A DNA stretch of 12,476 nt from Planctomycetota bacterium. Lineage in GTDB: Bacteria; Planctomycetota; MHYJ01; JACQXL01; JAVHLO01. Within the stretch, counting starts at the first letter, position 1; every line of letters begins with the position of its first letter. The position numbers and the translations under genes are program-made. The notes beneath the pieces are model-generated. The model was not told the origin of the DNA. It saw nothing but the letters and a program-made list of their open reading frames with translations, and made no database searches. The DNA is taken from NCBI GenBank assembly GCA_031082105.1, contig JAVHLO010000056.1:1-12476 (forward strand). Direction: 5' to 3'. Below are positions 7,057 through 12,476 of this stretch, piece by piece.

Positions 7057-8628
7057 CTAGCTGACCTTGAGGATCATCTCCTTCCATTCCTTCTCGAGAT
7101 CGTCGTAGTCGACATCTTTGAATATCTCGTCGAAAGCCTCCTTCTCGAGGAAAGATGGATCATACTTGGGGCGGCTCTTCTTGCCGTCTTTCTCGTCCCC
7201 CTTCTCGCCGCTTTTCTCGTCGTCCTTCTCGTCGTCCGTCGGGTCGCTCCCCGTGCGTTTCTTCCATTCTTCCTGGCGTTTCTCCCAGTTCATGCCCTTG
7301 CACTTCGCCCGCAGGGCTTTGCAGTATTTCAGGAAGAGGTCCTTGTACTTCGGGTTCTTTGTCTGGTGGAAGTAGTGGACGATCCCCCATCCCTGCGCGT
7401 AGCATAGCTGCGCCTTCGCGTAGTACTGAGACTGGCTCATCTGGAAGAGCGTCTTCAGCGGCACTGTCTCGTTGGCCCTGATCGCAGCCTTCAGGTCCTG
7501 AAGCCTCTCATAGAGCGGCGAGCCGAACTTGAAGTTCTTCGGGTCTTTGAACCCCGCCGCGTTGAAGTACTCGGCGAGACCCTCGTTCACCCAGATCGGC
7601 ACGTTGGTCTCTTCGCCGAAGTAGAAATGCACGAACTGGTGTGTCGCTTCGTGGAAGAGCACGCCGTAGGCCTCTTTCTTGCCCCCGCCCCATTCGTAGG
7701 TGGCGCAGGTCACGAGGTGTTTCTGCATGGGGCTGAAATAGGCCGCAGCGCCGCCCACGCCGTCCGAAGAGGCGTAGGCCGAGAAGTCGTTGTACGAATT
7801 GAACAGCTTCACGGTGAACTTATCGAGTGTCGTGCGCTCCTCCTCGGGCACCTTGAAGATGTCCATGATCTTCGTTATGAAGTTCTCGAGGTAGCCAATG
7901 AAGATTTTGGCGTCCTTCTCCTGGCAGTTATATTCGTAGTTGTACCGCTTCGACTGAAACCGAGACCAGCCGGCCGGGAGACGGGCCGTCGAATGATCGG
8001 CGTCCGTGGCGGCTTTCTGTCCCTTATCCTGCGCATCCTTTGTGATGACGAACGTGGCGAACGACTCGTCGACGGTCTTCTGCCAGCCCTTCGCCTGCGC
8101 CTTCTCATAGGAATACTGGAGGAAGAACGCCCTGTCATGGTTGAACACCACGACCACCGTCTGCTGCCATCCTTCGGAGCTGATGATGTACTTCTTCGCT
8201 TTCAACTTCTGCACGGAGATGTCCTGCACGGAGTCGATCGTCTTGTAATCGTTCCGTTTGGCATTCGACTCGACGGCGCCGGCGGCCTCTTCGAGCGTTC
8301 CGACGTTGCGGATTCGCCAGACCTTGAGGCACGGCGAGTACCAGAGCCCTTGCGGTCCGTCGAAGTTTGCCACCATTTCGGTCGTCGGTTTGGGCTTCTT
8401 GTCTTCTTTCTTCTCGCCGGTGTACTCGGCGATCAGGTCTTCCCAGTCCGAACCCCACTGGCTCGGCGGCGGGACGGGGATCTCCTTCCATCCCTTCGGC
8501 GGGCAGACGACGAACCCGTGCTGTTCGTTCTTGACGGCCTTGCCGGGTTCGGCAACGGCCGGGGCGCCCGACAGAAACACAACGACGATGAGCAGCGTCA
8601 GCGCGGTACGCAGGGGTGTGCTTCGCAT
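7057..8628 (-). CDS. Secreted HEXXH metallopeptidase-like protein, DUF1570 type
   Basis: A predicted exported protein of 523 residues. A signal peptide (hydrophobic core TLLIVVVFL, likely cleaved after APAVA near residue 26) leads into a first domain (about 35-196) resembling PsbP/DUF1795-like folds. The second domain (about 220-450) has HEATH (326-330) followed by WVNEGLAEYF, giving a gluzincin-type zinc site H326, H330 and E349 with catalytic E327. This matches the planctomycete DUF1570 pattern. Residues 462-485 are a highly charged Asp/Glu/Lys stretch, before a final helical segment. The start ATG 8628 has a very strong Shine-Dalgarno (AAGGAGGG) and a consensus promoter. It is transcribed divergently from the folate gene. 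Substrate is unknown. Confidence 0.88.
   Translation of the reverse strand: MRSTPLRTALTLLIVVVFLSGAPAVAEPGKAVKNEQHGFVVCPPKGWKEIPVPPPSQWGSDWEDLIAEYTGEKKEDKKPKPTTEMVANFDGPQGLWYSPCLKVWRIRNVGTLEEAAGAVESNAKRNDYKTIDSVQDISVQKLKAKKYIISSEGWQQTVVVVFNHDRAFFLQYSYEKAQAKGWQKTVDESFATFVITKDAQDKGQKAATDADHSTARLPAGWSRFQSKRYNYEYNCQEKDAKIFIGYLENFITKIMDIFKVPEEERTTLDKFTVKLFNSYNDFSAYASSDGVGGAAAYFSPMQKHLVTCATYEWGGGKKEAYGVLFHEATHQFVHFYFGEETNVPIWVNEGLAEYFNAAGFKDPKNFKFGSPLYERLQDLKAAIRANETVPLKTLFQMSQSQYYAKAQLCYAQGWGIVHYFHQTKNPKYKDLFLKYCKALRAKCKGMNWEKRQEEWKKRTGSDPTDDEKDDEKSGEKGDEKDGKKSRPKYDPSFLEKEAFDEIFKDVDYDDLEKEWKEMILKVS
7214..7237. repeat. 12-base tandem duplication in peptidase gene
   Basis: TTCTCGTCGTCC occurs twice back to back (7214-7225, 7226-7237). 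On the coding strand it helps encode the DDEK repeats of the charged segment. It is a likely slippage site, and twelve bases keeps the frame. Confidence 0.8.
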
Positions 8629-8636
8629 AATCCCTC
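8629..8636 (-). promoter_or_regulatory. Approximate position of strong Shine-Dalgarno for the peptidase
   Basis: The minus strand reads GAAGGAGGGATT directly before ATG 8628. The GGAGGG core is close to the ideal anti-16S match and fixes this ATG as the start over the in-frame codon further upstream at 8694. Confidence 0.8.
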
Positions 8637-8665
8637 CTTCTTCAAGCGGGACAAATGAACTTTCA

Positions 8666-8694
8666 ATTATACGCGTGCAGACGCGAAAAGTCAA
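8666..8694 (-). promoter_or_regulatory. Sigma-70 promoter of the secreted peptidase
   Basis: On the minus strand TTGACT (8689-8694) and a perfect TATAAT (8666-8671) are separated by 17 bases. Transcription would start near 8659, giving a leader of about 30 bases with the AAGGAGGG ribosome binding site just before ATG 8628. Confidence 0.88.
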
Positions 8695-8706
8695 TCTTTA
8701 GACGCA

Positions 8707-8725
8707 GAACCGCCTGAATCGGTTC
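8707..8725. promoter_or_regulatory. Dyad between divergent promoters, possible operator
   Basis: GAACCG (8707-8712) and CGGTTC (8720-8725) form a perfect 6-bp dyad with a 7-base spacer. It sits 12 bases upstream of the peptidase -35 box and between the two promoters, which fits a regulator site; no regulator gene is in view. Confidence 0.35.
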
Positions 8726-8767
8726 CATGCCGCAGCCTGGCGCGAGTCTGTTCCCGCCGCGTTTCTC

Positions 8768-8796
8768 TTGACTATTCCGGCACGGGCAAATATAAT
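8768..8796 (+). promoter_or_regulatory. Sigma-70 promoter of the folate gene, probably leaderless
   Basis: TTGACT (8768-8773) and a perfect TATAAT (8791-8796) are separated by 17 bases. The expected transcription start, 6-9 bases past the -10 box, coincides with ATG 8805. No Shine-Dalgarno is present, so the mRNA should begin at or within a few bases of the start codon. Confidence 0.88.
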
Positions 8797-8804
8797 CGCG
8801 CGTG

Positions 8805-9431
8805 ATGAACAAGACCGACAGTCTCGAACAATTCCTGCAGGCGGTGGCCGCCAGGGCGGCGACCCCCGGCGGTGGCAGCGTGAGCGCGTTCGCCTGTTCC
8901 GTCGGGGCCGCACTCGGCTGCATGACCGCGCACTTCTCGCTGCCCAAGAGCGACACCACCCCCGGCGTGATGTCCTGCGGTTTCGAATCCGTCGGCCAGC
9001 GGATGCTCCAGGCGGTCTTTGACGACGCCGCAGCCTACGATTTGCTGGCGGCCGCGTTCAAGCTGCCGAAGGGCACGGAGGAAGAGAAGGCACGGCGGCT
9101 GAGCGCGATCGACGCCGGTTCCCGCGCGGCGGCGGAGGTCCCGCTTGCCGGTCTGAGGATGGCCAGGGAGATACTGGCGGGAATCGCGGAGCTGGCTGAG
9201 AATTTCAACAAGAACCTCGCTACCGATCTGTCCGTCGGCGCGATAATGACCGCTGCGGGCGCGCGCGGACTCAGGCTGAACGTCGCGGTCAACCTCGACG
9301 GCATCGCCGATCGCGGCGAGCGGGCGCGGCTTGCGAAAGAGGCTGCTGAACTCGAAAAGGCCTGTCTTGCGCTCGAAAAGGAGGTCCTGGCAAAGATATG
9401 GGTAAGCAAAAGGAAGCGCGCCCGTTCATAA
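8805..9431 (+). CDS. Cyclodeaminase/cyclohydrolase family protein (FTCD_C-like)
   Basis: A 208-residue, single-domain, all-helical protein matching the formiminotransferase-cyclodeaminase C-terminal family (FchA-like). Such proteins act on folate: cyclising formimino-THF with ammonia release, or hydrolysing 5,10-methenyl-THF to 10-formyl-THF; which applies here is not decidable. Visible family features are TPGGGSVSAFA (20-30), the acidic DDAAAYD (73-79), the PKGTEEEKARR stretch (88-98), EVPL (111-114), ATDLSVGA (139-146) and LRLNVAVNL (156-164). ATG 8805 is preferred; a GTG directly before it (8802) cannot be excluded. There is no Shine-Dalgarno, which fits a leaderless mRNA. The 3' end overlaps the next gene by 34 bases. 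Stop is TAA. Confidence 0.88.
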   Translation: MNKTDSLEQFLQAVAARAATPGGGSVSAFACSVGAALGCMTAHFSLPKSDTTPGVMSCGFESVGQRMLQAVFDDAAAYDLLAAAFKLPKGTEEEKARRLSAIDAGSRAAAEVPLAGLRMAREILAGIAELAENFNKNLATDLSVGAIMTAAGARGLRLNVAVNLDGIADRGERARLAKEAAELEKACLALEKEVLAKIWVSKRKRARS

Positions 9432-9583
9432 GCGTCTACTTCAAGTGCTGCAGGCTGTATCAGCGCATCTACCTGAACCGGATCGGGACCGCGTTCGTCG
9501 GCTGGTGCCCCAAGTGCTGTGGAAAAGTCGAGGTGCTGGTGTCGCCGGACGGCACGACGGACCGGTTCTTCACGGCGAAGTAG
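9398..9583 (+). CDS. Small Cys-rich protein, putative zinc ribbon
   Basis: A 61-residue protein with cysteines 17, 18, 37, 40 and 41 arranged as FKCC ... CPKCC, which suggests one bound zinc ion. The remainder (YQRIYLNRIGTAFVGWC and TDRFFTAK) resembles a small uncharacterised protein I associate with planctomycetes; that is recollection, not a search. AGGAGGT at 9379-9385 is a strong Shine-Dalgarno 12 bases before ATG 9398. The gene overlaps the folate gene by 34 bases in another frame, so the pair forms one transcript. No catalytic motif is visible. A role with its partner in folate chemistry, or as a small nucleic-acid or protein-binding factor, is guesswork. Confidence 0.78.
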   Translation: MGKQKEARPFISVYFKCCRLYQRIYLNRIGTAFVGWCPKCCGKVEVLVSPDGTTDRFFTAK

Positions 9584-9904
9584 CCGCGGCCGCCGCGTCG
9601 TTCGCAAGTAGCCGTTCATCCGGTGTGCAACATCGACGCCACTTGCTGCACTGATCGCCTGGCGCAGCCAGCCGCAGCCAAACCAACCGCAAAGCACGCA
9701 AAGAGCGCATAGCGAAAAGGAACTCGGCTATGCAATGGGCATTCGCGCTTTGCGACCTTTGCGTTCTTTACGGTGAAGAAGAACGTTCTCAGGAGAACAA
9801 GGCCCTGCCGGGTCATGGAATGGATTGCACGGATCGCGCATTCTGTAGAATCTGTGGTTGTGGTCATTGTTGAACGGTTGCGACATTCTTTTTGTGGTTC
9901 CGAT
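9584..9904. other. Gap of 321 bases holding one large inverted repeat
   Basis: No gene is supported here. Downstream of the Cys-rich gene the sequence is GC-rich (GCGGCCGCCGC near 9587), then the inverted repeat 9686-9774, then a lower-GC leader for the lipoprotein gene. TTGCAC (9825-9830) and TAGAAT (9846-9851) could be a weak promoter, but the spacer is only 15 bases. Confidence 0.5.
9686..9774. repeat. Imperfect inverted repeat, about 30-base arms
   Basis: The left arm (9686-9714, ACCGCAAAGCACGCAAAG...) and right arm (9745-9774, ...CTTTGCGTTCTTTACGGT) are mostly complementary with scattered mismatches and a spacer of about 30 bases. It matches a dispersed CGCAAAG/CTTTGCG repeat type seen in many uncultured bacterial genomes. 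It looks like a decayed copy. Confidence 0.7.
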
Positions 9905-10960
9905 ATGACATCTTACCGACTGACGCTGCTCATCTCTCTGATCTCTTGTGCAATCATCTGTGCGGGCTGCGCCGACACGGGGTCTTCAGAGAAGCCGGAG
10001 ACCGGCGGTACGACCGTCACAGATATCAGGGATCTGGCGCGCGATGTGCCGCAAGCGCTCATGAAGTTCGGCAGCAAGAACCCGGCCCAATGGCGCACGG
10101 CGTATGCGGAGCTGGAAGCGCTTCCGCCTGAGCTCGTCTCGCGCGAGCTTGTCCGGGTGGCCAGGGTGGCGCTCGACCCCGACAGCGCGGAGGGCGCGGA
10201 GGCGCGCCGGAAGCTCGCAAGGCAGGGCCAGATAGAGATGCAGCTCGCGAAAATAAATACTTCCGAGTACGAAAAGTGGGATGAGGCGCGCGAGGCGCTG
10301 CTCGCGATGGGACCGGACGCCGCCGAGTGCCTCGTCATCAAGCTCATCAAGGTGTTCAAACGGAACACAGCCACGCAGTGGGACTGGGCAAGGGAGCAGA
10401 TGGTCACGATCGGAGGGCAATCGATCCCATACCTGGTCGCCTTCATCGAGAGCCAGTCCGCCCCGCAATCGCTGAAGGACCAGTGCGCGGAGACCGTCGT
10501 ACAGATGGGCAAGACCGGCGAGGGGACGGTACGCAGCGGGATAGCCGCCGCGGATCCGCGCGTGCGAATGGCTTACGCGGCGGGGCTCGGGGCGCGCGTG
10601 TCGATCTTGTCGATGGAACTGCTCAAGAAGGTGGCTGCGGACCCCGACTGGCAGGTCCGGGGCGTGGCCATGCAGAGCTTCGGCAAGCTGAAGCTGCCCG
10701 AGAGCGTACCGGTCCTCATCACCGCGCTCAGGGATGCGGAACCGGTCGTCTGCCACGAGGCGGCGGAGGCGCTCGCGGCGATCAACGACAGACGCGCGAT
10801 CGTGCCGCTCATCGATCTGCTCCGTCGCACGCGGCCGTCACAGGTAACGGACCTCATCCGGGTGGACACCGCCGCGGTGCGCGCGCTCCGTTCGATCACC
10901 GGCCAGAAGTTCGGCACGAATGCGGATGAATGGGCGCGGTGGTTCGGACAGAACAAGTAG
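9905..10960 (+). CDS. HEAT-repeat lipoprotein
   Basis: A 351-residue predicted lipoprotein. A signal sequence (RLTLLISLISCAIICAGC) puts the lipidated Cys at residue 22; the lipobox CAGC is slightly off consensus at -3. A Ser/Gly/Thr-rich linker follows, then a helical N-terminal part (38-115) and HEAT-type helical repeats (about 125-332), clearest in VRGVAMQSFGKLKLPESVPVLITAL and EAAEALAAINDRRAIVPLIDLL-like units. The C-terminus FGTNADEWARWFGQNK is a common ending of planctomycete HEAT proteins. HEAT solenoids bind other proteins; no enzyme motif is visible. I chose ATG 9905 because the signal sequence starts there; an in-frame ATG at 9773 adds 44 residues read from the upstream repeat. No good Shine-Dalgarno is present. 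Stop is TAG. Confidence 0.85.
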   Translation: MTSYRLTLLISLISCAIICAGCADTGSSEKPETGGTTVTDIRDLARDVPQALMKFGSKNPAQWRTAYAELEALPPELVSRELVRVARVALDPDSAEGAEARRKLARQGQIEMQLAKINTSEYEKWDEAREALLAMGPDAAECLVIKLIKVFKRNTATQWDWAREQMVTIGGQSIPYLVAFIESQSAPQSLKDQCAETVVQMGKTGEGTVRSGIAAADPRVRMAYAAGLGARVSILSMELLKKVAADPDWQVRGVAMQSFGKLKLPESVPVLITALRDAEPVVCHEAAEALAAINDRRAIVPLIDLLRRTRPSQVTDLIRVDTAAVRALRSITGQKFGTNADEWARWFGQNK

Positions 10961-11017
10961 CCGCGGCCATAAAACGAACCGCGGAGATGAGCTGTCATTC
11001 TCGCAAGCACGGCTGGG

Positions 11018-11048
11018 GCTGTCATTCCCGCGCAAGCGGGAATCCAGC
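11018..11048. repeat. Dispersed repeat of the CATTCCCGC-GCAA-GCGGGAATC type
   Basis: ATTCCCGC (11024-11031) pairs perfectly with GCGGGAAT (11036-11043) around a GCAA loop. This repeat is familiar from many genomes and is often mistranslated as FPRKRESS. A degenerate partial copy of its left side lies just upstream: GCTGTCATTC occurs at 10991-11000 and again at 11018-11027. Confidence 0.8.
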
Positions 11049-11211
11049 TATGTCGCTGGCGATCGATATTCCGCCAATTGTGAAGCGCACATCATGGATC
11101 ACAGAAGACGGCCAGTTGCACCGCGAGTCCCAGATCCATAGGCCACCCAAGCAAGACTAGCGCGATCGGTTTGTGTGGCAGACGATCTGGGTGAATCATC
11201 CCCACGATGTA

Positions 11212-11228
11212 CGACCCCTCCGGGGTCG
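11212..11228. repeat. 7-bp hairpin, GACCCC-TCC-GGGGTC type
   Basis: CGACCCC (11212-11218) and GGGGTCG (11222-11228) pair perfectly across a TCC loop. It resembles a dispersed small repeat, with no T-run after it. Confidence 0.65.
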
Positions 11229-11253
11229 GCGTGCACTCCAAATCTGTTTCGAT

Positions 11254-11287
11254 CCGTGGGTTGTCCGCTGCGGCGGAAAACCCACGG
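11254..11287. repeat. Two-tier hairpin, CCGTGGGTT/AACCCACGG
   Basis: A perfect 9-bp stem (11254-11262 with 11279-11287) encloses a second 5-bp stem, TCCGC (11264-11268) with GCGGA (11273-11277). GGCTAC follows, as in other dispersed repeats of this kind. Confidence 0.7.
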
Positions 11288-11298
11288 CTACTCACGGC

Positions 11299-11315
11299 AT
11301 GCCCCTGCGGGGCAT
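11299..11315. repeat. 7-bp hairpin, ATGCCCC-TGC-GGGGCAT
   Basis: ATGCCCC (11299-11305) pairs perfectly with GGGGCAT (11309-11315), loop TGC. TTCTGA follows, too short to be a convincing terminator tail. Confidence 0.65.
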
Positions 11316-11386
11316 TTCTGAGACCGTCTTCAATACTCTCTTGTTTTCTTTCAGCGTTTTCAGCGTCTTCGGCGGTCAAGCACCCG

Positions 11387-12476
11387 CTATTTCTCCTCCG
11401 TCCCCGGCTCGCGGATGCGCTTCGGGCTCACCCATTCGTCCCAACTGCTGTCGTAGCCGGTGTAGTGGATGAGGTGCACGCCGCGGTCGACCTTCAGCAC
11501 CTCCGCGGGATACCACTTTCCGTGCCATTCGACCTCGACCTCGGAGCCTATCTCGTATTCCACCAGTTTCGCCTCGCGGATCCGGTCCGCCGTCACCCAC
11601 TCGTCCCATGACTCGTCCCACCAGTAGTAGTGGATCCTTGACTTCCCCTCCTTGAAATCGATGACCTGCGCCTTCCACCACTTGTCGCCCCACAGGACGC
11701 CGACGCGTCGGCCGCAGTCAGCGCTCGACTTTGCGCCGGCCTTGCTCATGACGGTCCCAGGCGGGAAGCCGCCGGTCGTCGCGAACGTTGCCCGCTGCCC
11801 GTCCGCAAACGCCATGTCTTCTTCGATGTTCGTGCCCATCTCTTCGATCGTCACGCAGCCGTCTCCGTCCAGGTCCACGAACGCCCGCCCGCGCAGGCCC
11901 GAGAGGAGCGCCTCGGTGAAGGTCCATTTGTCCGTCGAGGACTCGCTCGCCGACGACGACGCAAGAACGGCGTACGAGACCCGATGGTCCTCCTTCTGCG
12001 CCTCCTGCGCGAGCGTACCGGAGTAGCAGCAGTCGGCGGTGAGGATCGCGCGCGCCCCCTTGAAATCGCGTTCGATGTCGGCGACGATCGATGAGACCGA
12101 CCAGCCCGGCACGTCCTTATCGCCCGCGTCGTAGCTTGCGAAGAATGTGCTGGCCGTATCCGGCTTGTGCCCGTGTCCACAGTAGTAGAGGAAGAGGAGG
12201 TCGCCCTCCTTCGTCTTCGCGAGCAGCGTCGAAAGCGCGGCCTTGATCTCCGCCGCCGTGGCCTTCTTGTCCTGGAGATAGACGATCTGTTCGGCCGGCA
12301 CATTCTGGAGCTTGAAGAACTCGACCAGCTCGGCATCGCGGCGCGCCTTGACAGGGAACGACCCGTACACTTCGGAGTGTTTCCATTCGAGCACGCCGAT
12401 CACGAAGACCCACGTCCGGTCGGGCTGCCAGCCGCGCTCCTCCGCGACGCCGGCGGCCGGGAAGAGCAGCCATAGC
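11387..12476 (-). CDS. Exported caspase-like (C14) protein with EF-hand-type loop and two Tudor-knot-like domains, 5' end off window
   Basis: The frame is open from the right edge to a TAG at 11387; the 362 visible residues start with what looks like the end of a signal peptide (LWLLFPAAGVAEERG). Numbering from the first full codon, a caspase/metacaspase-type domain spans about 20-200. Its catalytic pair is clear: His101 in YYCGHG and Cys150 in ADCCYSG. Residues 201-212 (DLDGDGCVTIEE) fit a canonical 12-residue calcium loop, with acidic or polar ligands at positions 1, 3, 5, 9 and 12. Two repeats follow (about 258-301 and 313-356), each with KWW/KWYPA ... IHY ... SWDEWV ... RIRE, resembling Tudor-knot/chromo-barrel modules. 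Caspase-like enzymes cleave after Lys/Arg or Asp; calcium control and substrate are inferred. GTG 12403 is not a real start. It converges on the HEAT lipoprotein gene. Confidence 0.88.
   Translation of the reverse strand, partial: LWLLFPAAGVAEERGWQPDRTWVFVIGVLEWKHSEVYGSFPVKARRDAELVEFFKLQNVPAEQIVYLQDKKATAAEIKAALSTLLAKTKEGDLLFLYYCGHGHKPDTASTFFASYDAGDKDVPGWSVSSIVADIERDFKGARAILTADCCYSGTLAQEAQKEDHRVSYAVLASSSASESSTDKWTFTEALLSGLRGRAFVDLDGDGCVTIEEMGTNIEEDMAFADGQRATFATTGGFPPGTVMSKAGAKSSADCGRRVGVLWGDKWWKAQVIDFKEGKSRIHYYWWDESWDEWVTADRIREAKLVEYEIGSEVEVEWHGKWYPAEVLKVDRGVHLIHYTGYDSSWDEWVSPKRIREPGTEEK

Larger units (their letters stand above)
10961..11386. other. Convergent intergenic mosaic of small palindromic repeats
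   Basis: These 426 bases lie between two 3' ends and hold no supported gene. Four separate perfect hairpins (listed individually) and a fragment reading TTTTCAGCGTCTTCGGCGGT near 11357-11376 occur here. The fragment recalls a dispersed repeat often mis-translated as AEDAENAE. Positions 11051-11200 contain nothing I recognise. No classic hairpin-plus-T-run terminator is seen. Confidence 0.65.

Noticed and set aside
4238..7060. A 940-codon open frame on the plus strand, antisense to dnaE
   Set aside because: It mirrors the codon structure of a high-GC gene. dnaE on the other strand is full length with all motifs, while this frame shows no family features.
7627..8658. 343-codon plus-strand frame opposite the secreted peptidase
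   Set aside because: It has no recognisable motifs, and the minus strand has a signal peptide, a zinc motif, a strong ribosome binding site and a promoter.
9035..9697. Minus-strand frame opposite the folate gene
   Set aside because: It runs across two well-supported plus-strand genes and has low-complexity composition.
9773..9904. N-terminal extension of the HEAT lipoprotein to ATG 9773
   Set aside because: The 44 extra residues start at the edge of an inverted repeat and would bury the lipoprotein signal sequence.
10930..11160. Short plus-strand frames after the lipoprotein gene
   Set aside because: They read through the FPRKRESS-type repeat and have no ribosome binding site or family resemblance.
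10961..11386. CRISPR array
   Set aside because: The repeats differ from one another and are not regularly spaced; no cas genes are present.
12401..12403. GTG as the start of the caspase-like gene
   Set aside because: The frame continues open to the window edge with a plausible signal-peptide end, and this GTG would cut into the first strand of the caspase fold.
9905..12476. HEAT lipoprotein and caspase-like protein as one operon or defence system
   Set aside because: They are convergent with a 426-base repeat-filled gap, so there is no shared transcript and no evidence linking their functions.

Overview
The window is high-GC bacterial DNA with eight densely packed genes and one partial gene at each edge counted among nine protein genes in all. 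I read it as Planctomycetota or a close relative. The reasons are inference from family resemblance: a planctomycete-style LysA, a secreted HEXXH peptidase of the DUF1570 type, a small CC/CPKCC protein, a secreted caspase-like protein with a calcium-loop motif and Tudor-knot-like repeats, and gaps full of short palindromic repeats. I cannot place it below phylum.

Positions 1-6778 carry housekeeping genes, all on the minus strand. In transcription order they are dnaE (replicative DNA polymerase III alpha), an MBL-fold hydrolase, a phoH/ybeZ-type ATPase, and lysA, which runs off the left edge. phoH and lysA are 4 bases apart, with the lysA ribosome binding site inside the end of phoH. The other genes are separated by gaps holding structured repeats. 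LysA carries a dispersed palindromic repeat translated in frame; PhoH and the MBL protein carry long Gly/Arg-rich inserts.

Positions 7057-9583 centre on a divergent promoter region (8629-8804). It has two textbook sigma-70 promoters, each TTGACT, 17 bases, TATAAT. Leftward is a secreted zinc-peptidase-like protein with a 5' leader and a strong Shine-Dalgarno. Rightward is a folate cyclodeaminase/cyclohydrolase-family gene whose ATG falls where transcription should begin, so its mRNA is probably leaderless. A 61-residue Cys-rich protein overlaps its 3' end.

Positions 9905-12476 hold a HEAT-repeat lipoprotein (plus strand) facing the 3' end of a partial, probably exported, caspase-like protein (minus strand) with an EF-hand-type loop and two Tudor-knot-like domains. 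The 426-base gap between their 3' ends is a mosaic of unrelated hairpin repeats. The caspase-like protein is the most unusual gene; the in-frame repeat in lysA and the leaderless promoter are the most testable sequence-level observations. I see no tRNA, rRNA, CRISPR array, transposase or phage gene.
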